A program made the translations under genes and the position numbers. Below are positions 51,814 to 60,797 of a DNA stretch of 64,000 nt, piece by piece. Location of the stretch: contig NZ_BMIH01000001.1 of NCBI RefSeq assembly GCF_014641735.1, forward strand, positions 1,056,001-1,120,000. The letters run 5' to 3'. Position 1 is the first letter of the stretch, and each line of letters opens with the position of its first letter. A model generated the notes under the pieces. It was not told the DNA's origin. It worked only from the letters and a program-made list of their open reading frames with translations, and ran no database searches. Origin of the DNA: Sphingomonas metalli. Lineage in GTDB: Bacteria > Pseudomonadota > Alphaproteobacteria > Sphingomonadales > Sphingomonadaceae.

Positions 51814-54780
51814 ATGGGGTTTTCGCGCACGCGCTTCGTGCTCTCGTCGTCGCTTCTGGCGATCGGCGTCAGCGTCGCCGCTCCGGTTGCGGCACAGGTC
51901 ACCGCACCTCCGACCGACACGCCCGCGGTAGACCCGACCGCCACGTCGGGCGACAGCGAGGCCGATGCCCCGGACATCATCGTCACCGGGTCGCTGATCC
52001 AGCGCCCGAACAACAGCTCCGCCAGCCCGATCGTCTCGGTCAGCGATCAGGCGATCCGGGAAACCGGCGCGGTCAACGTCGTCGACGCGCTGAACCAGAT
52101 CCCCAGCTTCACCACCGCCGGCAACGGCAATACCGGCGGTCAGGGCACCGGCGGCCGCTCGACGGTCAACCTCCACGGCCTCGGCTCCAACCGCAACCTG
52201 GTGCTCCTCGATGGTCGCCGCCTGCCGGTGTCGGACATCAACGGCAATGTCGACATCAACATCCTGCCCGATGCGATCCTGGGCGGCGTCGACGTGATCA
52301 CCGGCGGCGCATCGGCGGTGTACGGGTCGGACGCGATCTCGGGCGTCGTGAACTTCAAGACCGTGCGCAGCCTCCAGGGGGTTCGCGTCGATCTGCAGAA
52401 CGGCATCAGCGAGCGCGGCGACTCCTACCGCTTCAACGGCTCGGTCGCCTTCGGCAGCAAGTTCGCCGACGATCGGGGCAACGTCGTCGCCGCGTTCAGC
52501 TATGCCAAGCAGGATCCGGTCAACGGCAGCACGCGCCCCTTCTTCTATGACAAGACGCCCTCGTCCTTCATCGGCACCGGCACCTTCGTTCCCAGCGCGA
52601 CGAACGCGCCGACGGCCGCCGCGGTCAACGGCGTCTTCTCGGGCTATGGCGTCACGTCCAGCATCAACCCGCTCCTCAACCTCGGCTTCAACAATGACGG
52701 CTCGCTGTTCGTCCAGACCGGCGCGGTGAACTACAAGGGGCAGCGCAACGGCGGCGGCTATCTGATCGTCGGCAACAATGTGCGCATGCCCGTCGGCCAG
52801 CAGATCGACTTCCAGAACGGGCTCCAGCGCAAGACCGCCTTCATGAAGGCCGATTACACGGTCTCGCCGGCACTGACCGTCTATGGCCAGTTCATGTATG
52901 TCGATCTCGCCGTCAACACCGCCAGCGGCGGCAGCCTGACGCAGTTCGGACAGCTGACGACCGTCCCGGTCACCAACCCGTTCATTCCGGCGGCGCTGCG
53001 CACCATCCTCGCGTCGCGGCCCAACCCGACCGCCAACTTCACCTGGAACGGCCGCTATGTCGGCGTGCCGTACAAGAACTGGAACGAGGATTACACGATC
53101 CAGCAATATCTGGCGGGCGTGAAGGGCGAGATCGCGCCCGGCTGGACCTATGACGCCTTCGCCTCGTACGACCGGTCGGTCCACGACCAGCAGTTGAACA
53201 ATGCGATCCTGAAGAGCCGGGTCCAGGCGCTGCTCAGCGCCGCGGATGGCGGCGCGTCGCAATGTTCGGGCGGCCTCAACATCTTCGGCGACGCCAATGC
53301 GCGCAGCCTGTCGCCGGCCTGCGTCGCCTATATCACCAAGACCGCCTTCTCCCGCGAAAGCCTGTCGCAGACCCAGGTGCAGGGGCAGATCAACGGCCGC
53401 CTCTTCGATCTCGGGGCAGGCCCGGCGCAGCTGGCGATCCTCGCCGCCTATCGCCGCAACACTTATGACTATGTGCCGGACAGCGATCTGCGCGCGCAGA
53501 ACATCGAATCGGTGATCGCCTCGGCGCCGGCCTCGGGCAACATCTCGGTCAAGGAAATCGCGGCGCAGATCGATATCCCGCTCCTCGCCGACAAGCCCTT
53601 CTTCCACGAGCTGGGGATCGGCGCCGCGGTGCGCCTGTCCGACTATTCCGTGACCGGCTCGGTGACGAGCTACGAGGCCGATGCGCGGTGGCGGCCGATC
53701 CAGGCGCTGCTGGTGCGCGGCAGCTACCAGCGCGCGGTGCGGGCCCCCAATATCGGCGAGCTGTTCACGCCGGCCTCGGGCACCCAGCTGGTCATCGGCA
53801 CGCCGCCCGGCGCGCTGGGCGATCCGTGCGACGTGCGCTCGACCGCGCGCACCGGCAGCAACGGCGCGCGCGTCGCGACGTTGTGCGTCGCGCAGGGCGT
53901 GCCGCAGGCCGCGATCGGATCCTACACCTTCCCCACCACCGCCACCGGCCAGACGATCGCGGGCAATACCGGGCTGACCCCGGAAAAGGCCGACACGTTC
54001 AACGCCGGCTTCGTCTTCGACTCCCCTGCGCGCGACGGGCTGCTCGGCGACTTCACCCTGTCGGTCGACTATTACAACATCAAGGTCAGCAACGTCATCT
54101 CGACCGTACCCGGCCTCACCGTCCTGTCGAAATGCTTCAACCTCGACGGAACCAACCCCAATTACGATGCGGGCAACGCCTATTGCGCGCTGATCCGGCG
54201 GACCGCGACGGGCGAGATCGACACGGTCAACACCCCCTATCTCAACATCGGCGGGCTGCGCACCGACGGTGTCGAGGTGCAGGTCAACTGGAGCGTCGCC
54301 GCGCCCTTCCTGGGGGAGACCAGCCGGCTGTTCGTCAATGCCGGTGCCGACTGGACCCGCAACTACAAGGTGCAGCTGCTGCCGGGCACCGCGTTCCTCG
54401 ACTATACCGGGATCAGCAACGGCGGCGCCGGGCCGACGAGCGTGCCGCCGCGCGCGACACCCAAGTGGAAGGGCCTCGCCTCGTTCGGCTATCGCTCGGA
54501 GGGGGGAACCCTGGGGATGCGCTGGCGCTATCAGGACAGGCTCGCCGATGTCAGCTCCGTCCTGACCCCGGCCACGGCACAGGTCGGCGTCGCCGCCTAT
54601 TCGCTGTGGGACGCCTTCGCGACGGTGAAGGTGGAAAAGCAGTTCGAGCTGCGGTTCGGCGTCAACAACCTGTTCGACAAGGCGCTGCCCTTCGTCGCCA
54701 GTTCGCAGAACGGCACCGACGTCGCGCTCTACGATCCGATCGGCCGCTCCTTCTACGCAGGTGTGCGGTTCAACTTCTGA
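51814..54780 (+). CDS. TonB-dependent receptor of the quinate/shikimate-type locus
   Basis: A 988-residue receptor. The ATG at 51814 follows GGGAGGATTGCT and a signal peptide (MGFSRTRFVLSSSLLAIGVS). TonB box PDIIVTGSLIQRPN, plug motifs DALNQIPSFTTAGNGNTGGQ, NLHGLGSNRNLVLLDGRRLP and VITGGASAVYGSDAISGVVN, and a barrel ending GRSFYAGVRFNF. The GSLIQRPN opening marks the large receptor group (about 1000 residues) common in sphingomonads for plant-derived compounds. It is under its own TetR operator and is followed by the shikimate dehydrogenase. It probably takes up the ester substrate that the periplasmic hydrolases process. Confidence 0.9.
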   Translation: MGFSRTRFVLSSSLLAIGVSVAAPVAAQVTAPPTDTPAVDPTATSGDSEADAPDIIVTGSLIQRPNNSSASPIVSVSDQAIRETGAVNVVDALNQIPSFTTAGNGNTGGQGTGGRSTVNLHGLGSNRNLVLLDGRRLPVSDINGNVDINILPDAILGGVDVITGGASAVYGSDAISGVVNFKTVRSLQGVRVDLQNGISERGDSYRFNGSVAFGSKFADDRGNVVAAFSYAKQDPVNGSTRPFFYDKTPSSFIGTGTFVPSATNAPTAAAVNGVFSGYGVTSSINPLLNLGFNNDGSLFVQTGAVNYKGQRNGGGYLIVGNNVRMPVGQQIDFQNGLQRKTAFMKADYTVSPALTVYGQFMYVDLAVNTASGGSLTQFGQLTTVPVTNPFIPAALRTILASRPNPTANFTWNGRYVGVPYKNWNEDYTIQQYLAGVKGEIAPGWTYDAFASYDRSVHDQQLNNAILKSRVQALLSAADGGASQCSGGLNIFGDANARSLSPACVAYITKTAFSRESLSQTQVQGQINGRLFDLGAGPAQLAILAAYRRNTYDYVPDSDLRAQNIESVIASAPASGNISVKEIAAQIDIPLLADKPFFHELGIGAAVRLSDYSVTGSVTSYEADARWRPIQALLVRGSYQRAVRAPNIGELFTPASGTQLVIGTPPGALGDPCDVRSTARTGSNGARVATLCVAQGVPQAAIGSYTFPTTATGQTIAGNTGLTPEKADTFNAGFVFDSPARDGLLGDFTLSVDYYNIKVSNVISTVPGLTVLSKCFNLDGTNPNYDAGNAYCALIRRTATGEIDTVNTPYLNIGGLRTDGVEVQVNWSVAAPFLGETSRLFVNAGADWTRNYKVQLLPGTAFLDYTGISNGGAGPTSVPPRATPKWKGLASFGYRSEGGTLGMRWRYQDRLADVSSVLTPATAQVGVAAYSLWDAFATVKVEKQFELRFGVNNLFDKALPFVASSQNGTDVALYDPIGRSFYAGVRFNF

Positions 54781-54793
54781 CCACCACAGCCAC

Positions 54794-54814
54794 GGGGCGG
54801 CGCCGCGCCGCCCC
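54794..54814 (+). terminator. Stem-loop between the TonB receptor and the shikimate dehydrogenase genes
   Basis: A perfect 9-bp GC stem GGGGCGGCG / CGCCGCCCC with a 3-base loop and no U-run. It may attenuate rather than stop transcription, or protect the receptor mRNA. Confidence 0.5.
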
Positions 54815-54836
54815 GGCGACGGCACAAGGACGTGCA

Positions 54837-55670
54837 ATGATCCAGTCGGGCCTGATCGGCCGTTCCATCCTCGCCTCCCGCTCGCCCTGGCTGCACGAGG
54901 AAGAGGCGCGCGCGCAGGGATTGTCGCTCCGCTACACGCTGTTCGACTTCACCGACCGCGGCTGGGCGGACGACGCGCTCGCCCCCACGCTCGACCGGTT
55001 GCGGGCGGAGAGATTCGCCGGGTTCAACGTGACCTTCCCGTTCAAGCAGGCGGTGATGCCGCTGCTCGACGAGCTGGCGGACAGTGCCCGTGCGGTCGGC
55101 GCGGTGAACACCGTGGCGATCCGGGACGGCCGGCTGATCGGCCACAATACCGACATGACCGGCTTTCGCGACGCCTTGGCCGCGGGACTGCCGGGCGCCG
55201 ACCGTCGCGCCGTGCTGTTGCTCGGCGCCGGTGGCGCGGGCGCGGCGGTGGCGAGCGCGCTCCTGTCGCTCGGCGCCGGCGAACTGACCATCGCGGAGGT
55301 CGACGTGTCGCGGGCCGAGGCCCTGGCCGATCATCTGCGCGCCCGCGGCCATGCCGGTGGCACCATCCGCGCATGCGCGGTCGCCGCGCTCCCGATCGGC
55401 GACTTCACCGGAATCGTCAACGCGACCCCGATCGGTATGGCGGCCCATCCCGGGCCGCCGATCGACACGCATGCGCTGCGTGCCGACCAGTGGGTGGCCG
55501 ACATCGTCTATTTCCCGCTGGAAACCGCGCTGCTGCGTGCGGCAGCGGCCCGCGGCTGCGCGACGCTGGACGGCAGCGGCATGGTCATAGGGCAGGCGGC
55601 AGAGGCATTCCGCATCATCACCGGCCACCCCGCCGACCCCACACGGATGCGCGCGCGCTTCCACGGCTGA
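54837..55670 (+). CDS. Shikimate dehydrogenase family enzyme, probably catabolic and NAD-preferring
   Basis: A 277-residue protein with the AroE fold. The substrate domain has SRSPWLHEEEA, FNVTFPFKQAV with catalytic K70, VGAVNTVAI and GHNTDMTGF with D106. The Rossmann domain has LLGAGGAGAAVASAL. After beta-2 the sequence is TIAEVDVSRA (E154, D156) instead of the NRT/NRS motif of NADP-using AroE, which points to NAD as in catabolic quinate/shikimate dehydrogenases. It would oxidise shikimate (or quinate) to 3-dehydroshikimate for the dehydratase in the same locus. ATG at 54837 behind AAGGA, 56 bp after the receptor. Confidence 0.85.
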   Translation: MIQSGLIGRSILASRSPWLHEEEARAQGLSLRYTLFDFTDRGWADDALAPTLDRLRAERFAGFNVTFPFKQAVMPLLDELADSARAVGAVNTVAIRDGRLIGHNTDMTGFRDALAAGLPGADRRAVLLLGAGGAGAAVASALLSLGAGELTIAEVDVSRAEALADHLRARGHAGGTIRACAVAALPIGDFTGIVNATPIGMAAHPGPPIDTHALRADQWVADIVYFPLETALLRAAAARGCATLDGSGMVIGQAAEAFRIITGHPADPTRMRARFHG

Positions 55671-55709
55671 ACCGGTCCCGCGCCGGTATCGATCCTCACC
55701 ATCCTCCTG

Positions 55710-57488
55710 TCACTCCGCGGGCGGCGTGGGCCGGGCCGGGGGGCCGCTGCCGGCGTACCGGCTCAGCGTCTGGCGGACGCTGCCCGGCCGCGCGGCCTCT
55801 CCCGCATCGTTGACGAGGTGGGCGATCGTTCCCTTGCCGCCGCCCAGCGAGATCGTGGTGACATTCCGTACGCTCACGCCCGGCGTGTCGGGCACCTCCA
55901 CCGCACTCGCGAGCACGATCGAGGGATCGGCGGTGAAATTGGCATAGATCCCCATGCCTACCGCCGCGTGCCGGCGCACGGGGTCGGCGACCTTGTAGGC
56001 CGCCCATCCGCGTTGCGAGTCCGCGCGCCAGGCACGCTGGCTCGGCGGATCATAGGGCAGTTCGTTCTGGTAGAAGAAGGTCCGGCCGTCTTCGCCGTTC
56101 CACAGCGTCTGCCAGCCCTGGAAATGCTCGACGAACAGCCCGTAGCAGGTGACGTGATCCCCGTTCACGACGAGCCCGTGGGCCCCCCGGCTCTCGTCCC
56201 AGCCGACATGGACGCGGCCGCCGTCGCGATCGCCGTGATCGGCGCGCCAGATCCAGAGATGGTCGCCGATGACATGGTGACTGTTGATCTCCAGGCAGGT
56301 GCCGGCATTCCCCACGGCAGCCCCGCCGACGCGGAAGAAGACGTCGCTGAGCAACGTCGGATTGCCGCGATGGTCGCCCTTGGCGCCGCGTGGTCCGACC
56401 TGCACCAGCACGGGCGTATTCTGCGGCCCCGCGTCGACCAGCAGTCCGGCGATCGTCACTCCCGGCACGTCGGCGACTATGAGCGTGGCCGACCCGTGAT
56501 CGGCCAGCAGGGTCGCCAGACCGAGGCCGAGGACGACCGTATCGGTCCGCACCACCCGCAGCGGCTCGCGCAACCGATACACACCGGGCGTCAGCAGAAG
56601 ATGGCGCCCGGCCGCGAGCGCGCGGTTGATCGCCCCGACCGGCGTCGTCGGATCGGCGACCAGCACCTGGTCCAGGGGTATGTGGCGCCCGGCGGGCGGC
56701 CGATCCCACGACACGCCGCTCGCATCGTGCCGCAGCGCCGGGACGAAGATGGTCCATTCGCCCTCCGGCCCCACGCACAGGAACGGCTTCTCGCGGATCA
56801 CCGGCACGGTCGGCAGCGTCGTATAGGGTGGAGCCGGGAAACTCGACACGGGCGCGCCGGCAACGCCCATGAACATCATGTTCCAGTTCGATCCCTCCCA
56901 GCCGTGCAGGCGGCTGTTGCGGGTGAACCATTGCTGCTGCGTGCCGGACCGGATCGTGCCGTCGACCCGGCAATCGGCCATGAAGCCGCCGCTCGACCAG
57001 CCGCCATCGTCCAGCGCCAGATCGCCGGCCAGATGGATGCGGCGATAGGGAGCAGCCTGAGAGACGGCCCAGCGATCCATGCCGTCGGGCGGCCGAACCG
57101 CCAGATTTTCCACGCTCCGCCAGAAATTCACCAGAGCCATGCCCTTGGCCCAGTCCGCCTCGGCATGGACGTGGCCGGTCACGCTCACGTCGCCGGGCAC
57201 GATGCCCAGACCCGCGACCTGGGTGAAGAAGCCGACATTGATGTCGAGGCGGTGATGGCCCGGCTTGAGCAGGATCGCTCGACACCGGTCGGTGAAATGC
57301 GCGCGCTCCTGCTCCTCGAACCAGCGGTCGATTGCCGCCTGCGCACCCGGCTGGCCGGGATCGACGACGAGGACGTTGGGCCCGAGATCGGGATCGCGGC
57401 TCCTGCCTGCCGAGGCCGCTTTCGCCATCGCGCCGATCCCGATCGCGGCCATGCCGGCGACCAGCCCGCGACGCGTCGTTGTCGTCAT
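55710..57488 (-). CDS. Tat-exported right-handed beta-helix protein (often labelled adenylyl cyclase)
   Basis: A 592-residue protein. ATG at 57488 follows GGGGAGGGCAGG and a twin-arginine signal (MTTTTRRGLVAGMAAIGIGA). The conserved blocks of this family are clear: LLKPGHHRLDINVGFFTQVA-GLG, VNFWRSVENLAV, WAVSQAAPYRRIHLAG, GGFMADCRVDG, GTQQQWFTRNS, PYTTLPTVPVIREKPFL, LLTPGVYRL and QNELPYDPPSQ. Streptomyces and Xanthomonas homologues carry labels such as adenylyl cyclase or coagulation factor 5/8, which the sequence does not support: there is no cyclase domain, and the repeated strands suit a pectin-lyase-like beta-helix. It is probably a surface or periplasmic polysaccharide-active protein. 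The substrate is unknown. Confidence 0.8.
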   Translation of the reverse strand: MTTTTRRGLVAGMAAIGIGAMAKAASAGRSRDPDLGPNVLVVDPGQPGAQAAIDRWFEEQERAHFTDRCRAILLKPGHHRLDINVGFFTQVAGLGIVPGDVSVTGHVHAEADWAKGMALVNFWRSVENLAVRPPDGMDRWAVSQAAPYRRIHLAGDLALDDGGWSSGGFMADCRVDGTIRSGTQQQWFTRNSRLHGWEGSNWNMMFMGVAGAPVSSFPAPPYTTLPTVPVIREKPFLCVGPEGEWTIFVPALRHDASGVSWDRPPAGRHIPLDQVLVADPTTPVGAINRALAAGRHLLLTPGVYRLREPLRVVRTDTVVLGLGLATLLADHGSATLIVADVPGVTIAGLLVDAGPQNTPVLVQVGPRGAKGDHRGNPTLLSDVFFRVGGAAVGNAGTCLEINSHHVIGDHLWIWRADHGDRDGGRVHVGWDESRGAHGLVVNGDHVTCYGLFVEHFQGWQTLWNGEDGRTFFYQNELPYDPPSQRAWRADSQRGWAAYKVADPVRRHAAVGMGIYANFTADPSIVLASAVEVPDTPGVSVRNVTTISLGGGKGTIAHLVNDAGEAARPGSVRQTLSRYAGSGPPARPTPPAE

Positions 57489-57749
57489 CCTGCCCTCCCC
57501 TGTCCGGCGCGACCGCACCGCCCGGCGGATCCTGCGCTTCCAGCGCCATCGAGGCCAGTATACTCCGCTCGGACCTACGCGCCGACGAGCATGCGCTGGC
57601 GCGAAGATGCACCTCGGCCCATGGCCAGCCTGACGGCCCGGCATCGACGGCCCTCACCATCCACCGCCTGCCGGGGATGCGAGCGTGGCGGATCCCGACA
57701 GGCCCAGTTATCATGCTGCGAAAGAGCTAGGACACAGGCAGACGCGCCG

Positions 57750-58679
57750 ATGAATCGTCGATACTTCCTCTGCGGCGCCGGGCTCGGCCTGATCGGTGCG
57801 CGCGCGGCGGCGACGCCGTCGTACGACCGGGAGGCCGTCGCCGCCCTGCGCGGAGTGGAAAGCGCCGTGGGCGGACGGTTGGGCGTGCTCATCAGGGACA
57901 CTGCCACCGGACGCAGCATAGGTTGGCGACCGCGCGAGCGCTTCTGCCACTGTTCCACCTTCAAGCTGTCCCTGGCGGCCATGGCGTTGCGCGAGAGCGA
58001 CGCACGGCGTCTCGATCTTGCCGAACGGCTCGCGATCGCGCCCGCTGACATTCTCGAGCCCTCGCCGGTCGTCGCAAGCCATATGGCGGCCGGCCGCATG
58101 TCCATCCTGGCGCTGGCGCGCGCGTCGCAGGTCGCGAGCGACAACGCCGCCGCGAATATCCTGATGCGGCGGCTCGGCGGTCCTGCCGCTCTGACCCGCT
58201 TCTGGCGCGGGATCGGCGACGGGACGAGTCGGATCGACGGATACGAGCCCGACATCAACGTCATCCCCCCGGGTACGGGGGAGAACAGCACCACGCCGGA
58301 GGCGATGGCGAGAAGTCTCGAGCGGATGGTGTTGGGAGACGTGCTCGCGCCGTCCAGCCGCAAGCTGCTGCGCGACTGGATGGCCGAGACGGTGAGCGGC
58401 GCACGCCGCCTGCGCGCCGCCCTACCGCCGGGATGGAGCGGCCTCGACAAGACGGGCACGGGGATGCGGCCCGGCGTCGGCAACAAGACGAACGACCTGG
58501 CGGTCCTGCTGCCGCCGGACGGGCGCGGTCCGCTGGTGATCGCCGCATATCTCGAGACGCCGTTCGCCGCGCAGGTGCGCCCCCGCGACGAGGCGGCGCT
58601 GAAGGCCGTGGGGGATATCGCACTGACCTGGTCGCGACGGCGAAAGCTGTCACCGTCCGCTTTAGGACTGACGCGATAA
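57750..58679 (+). CDS. Class A beta-lactamase, Tat-exported
   Basis: A 309-residue serine beta-lactamase. The N-terminus MNRRYFLCGAGLGLIGARAA carries RR-x-FL and reads as a Tat signal. The active site is complete: S69-T-F-K72, S130-D-N132, E166 to N170 in YEPDIN, and K234-T-G236. A cysteine precedes the catalytic serine (HCSTFK), the position forming a disulphide in class A carbapenemases. The usual partner, two residues after KTG, is Gly, so that bond is absent. It hydrolyses beta-lactams in the periplasm; the spectrum cannot be read. No AmpR/LysR regulator is adjacent, and codon use matches the chromosome, so it looks resident rather than acquired. Confidence 0.9.
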   Translation: MNRRYFLCGAGLGLIGARAAATPSYDREAVAALRGVESAVGGRLGVLIRDTATGRSIGWRPRERFCHCSTFKLSLAAMALRESDARRLDLAERLAIAPADILEPSPVVASHMAAGRMSILALARASQVASDNAAANILMRRLGGPAALTRFWRGIGDGTSRIDGYEPDINVIPPGTGENSTTPEAMARSLERMVLGDVLAPSSRKLLRDWMAETVSGARRLRAALPPGWSGLDKTGTGMRPGVGNKTNDLAVLLPPDGRGPLVIAAYLETPFAAQVRPRDEAALKAVGDIALTWSRRRKLSPSALGLTR

Positions 58680-58878
58680 ACAAGTTGCACTTTAATGAAG
58701 AATAGGTTTCATTTCGAATCACTCGCCACGCATGCGAGTGACCGAAAGTTGCGCGGCCGTCTGTTTCCAGGCGGCTTCGGGGCCTGTGATCCTGACGCCG
58801 AGAGGGTGCCGAGGGAAAGGTGAGACGACGCTTTGTCGTCTCTCTTCTTATCAGCATCTGGGCCGGGGGACGGGCGGT

Positions 58879-60474
58879 ATGACAACACGGCGAGCGCTAC
58901 TGGGTAAACTGGGGTTGATCGCGGGACTTGGGCCGATGATGGGTGCCATGCAGGCACTCGGCGTGGCCGGCATCGCTCATGCGCAGGACTGGGAGCCACT
59001 GCCGTCGGGGATCGGGCGCGGACGGCACGTGGTGGTGCTGGGCGCCGGGATAGCAGGCCTCACCTCCGCCTATGAACTCGAACAGGCAGGCTTTCTCGTC
59101 ACCCTGCTGGAAGCGCGCGACCGGGTCGGCGGCCGCGCCTGGACGGTGCGCGACGGCGACCGCATCGAGATGAACGGCGAGGAGACGCAGACCGCGCGCT
59201 TCTCCGACGGCATCTACTTCAACGCAGGGCCCGCGCGCATCCCCAGCTTCCATCAGGGGCTGCTCGGATACGCCAAGAAATTCGGCGTGCCGATGGAGGT
59301 GGAGGTCAATTCCAGCCGCTCCGCCTACATCATGGGCGACGACGGATCGAAGATCCGGATGCGGACCGCGATCAACGACATGCGCGGGCGCATCGCCGAA
59401 TTGCTCGCCAAGGCGATCAACCAGGGGTCGCTCGACCGGGATCTGACGGCGGTGGATCGCGAGCGCCTGATGCCCTTCCTCAAGGCCTATGGCGATCTGG
59501 ATGCGACCGGCGGCTTCAAGGGCACCGAGCGTTCGGGTTTCGGCACGGCGCCGGGTGCGGGAGTCACCTTCGCCTCGCCCTCCACGGCGATGCCGCTCGA
59601 CCAGCTGCTCGCCAACCAGCGGCTGCCGATGACGCTGTTCGAAGACAATCTGTACATGCAGGCGACGATGTTCGAGCCGGTCGGCGGGATGGACCGCATC
59701 CATGCCGGCTTCGACCGCCACCTGCGCCGACCCGCCCTGCTGGGGGCGGAGGTCACGCAGATCCGCCAGAGCCCGTCGGGGGTCAGCGTCGTCTATCGCG
59801 ACCGGAGCAGCGGCGTCGTCAGCACGATCGCGGCGGATTATCTGGTCTGCACCATCCCCTTCCCGGTGCTGGCGAAGATCGACACCAACTTCTCGCCCCG
59901 GCTGAAGCGCACCGTCGCAGCGGTGCAGTATGACTATTCGAACAAGGTCGCCTTCGAGAGCCCCCGCTTCTGGGAGCGCGAGCAGATCTATGGCGGCATT
60001 TCCTTCGTCGGCGGACCGACCGCACTGATCTGGTACCCCTCGGCCGGGCTGCACAGCGAGCGCGGGATGATCCTGGGCTGTTACAGCTCCGGTCCGGCGG
60101 CGGCCGAGTTCCAGAAGCGGCCGATCGCCGAGCAGATCGCCTTTTCGCGCGGCGTGATCGACCGGCTTCACCCGGGTCATGGCGCCGACTGCGTCAACGG
60201 CCTAGCGGTCAATTGGCACAAGATCCCGTTCAGCCTGGGGCCGTGGCCGGACTGGAACGCCGGCAGCGCCAATGGCCGGCAGGAGGGTCATATCGACACG
60301 GCCGACTTCCGCTTCCTGCAGGAACCGGAAGGCCGCATCTACTTCGCCAGCGCGGCGCTGAGCCAGACGCCGGGCTGGCAGGAGGGCGGCATCCAGTCCG
60401 CACGGCGACAGGTCTCCGCCCTCGCCCGTCGTACCGCGACCGACGGTGGCGCGGTCAGTCGGCGCGCCGCCTAG
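58879..60474 (+). CDS. Flavin monoamine / L-amino-acid oxidase, Tat-exported
   Basis: A 531-residue FAD enzyme. The ATG at 58879 gives Tat signal MTTRRALLGKLGLIAGLGPM ending AHAQ. The FAD-binding Rossmann motif is HVVVLGAGIAGLTSAYELEQ with the ribose-binding E in LLEARDRVGGRAW, then YFNAGPARIP, FEPVGGMDRI, ADYLVCTIPFPVL and the C-terminal FAD motif IYFASAALSQTPGWQEGGIQ. It oxidises an amine or amino acid to an imine, with H2O2 produced if oxygen is the acceptor. It precedes a TonB receptor and an exported RidA gene on the same strand, which suggests a periplasmic amine-oxidation unit. Confidence 0.87.
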   Translation: MTTRRALLGKLGLIAGLGPMMGAMQALGVAGIAHAQDWEPLPSGIGRGRHVVVLGAGIAGLTSAYELEQAGFLVTLLEARDRVGGRAWTVRDGDRIEMNGEETQTARFSDGIYFNAGPARIPSFHQGLLGYAKKFGVPMEVEVNSSRSAYIMGDDGSKIRMRTAINDMRGRIAELLAKAINQGSLDRDLTAVDRERLMPFLKAYGDLDATGGFKGTERSGFGTAPGAGVTFASPSTAMPLDQLLANQRLPMTLFEDNLYMQATMFEPVGGMDRIHAGFDRHLRRPALLGAEVTQIRQSPSGVSVVYRDRSSGVVSTIAADYLVCTIPFPVLAKIDTNFSPRLKRTVAAVQYDYSNKVAFESPRFWEREQIYGGISFVGGPTALIWYPSAGLHSERGMILGCYSSGPAAAEFQKRPIAEQIAFSRGVIDRLHPGHGADCVNGLAVNWHKIPFSLGPWPDWNAGSANGRQEGHIDTADFRFLQEPEGRIYFASAALSQTPGWQEGGIQSARRQVSALARRTATDGGAVSRRAA

Positions 60475-60797
60475 ACGCGCCGGCGCGGCGCGGCGCACCC
60501 CTACTTAATAGCTCGAGCATCGGACTCGACACCTCGGCAGCGGTCAAAGGCTGCCGGGAGCGCCGCGCTGCGCCGACGCACGGAAGCAACATTGTTGTAA
60601 AAATGCTACATAAATCCAACAATCCTAAAGCAATCTTCATAATGATCTTGTCATAAATTCCCGAACCCCAAATCATCACTGCGTCATCCGACATGATTCT
60701 TCGATTAGAGAAAGTATCAGCCAAGCCCACTACTGCATCATAAACAGCATATCCGGGAGGGGATCCTGTTTGTCACGTCACGACAAGGGGGATTACT
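60475..60797. other. AT-rich intergenic region before the TonB receptor
   Basis: No gene. From about 60590 to 60740 it is markedly AT-richer than the rest of the window, with CAACATTGTTG as a small palindrome near 60593 and several TA-rich stretches, so it probably holds the receptor promoter. Ribosome-binding AAGGGGG is at 60785-60791. Confidence 0.45.
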
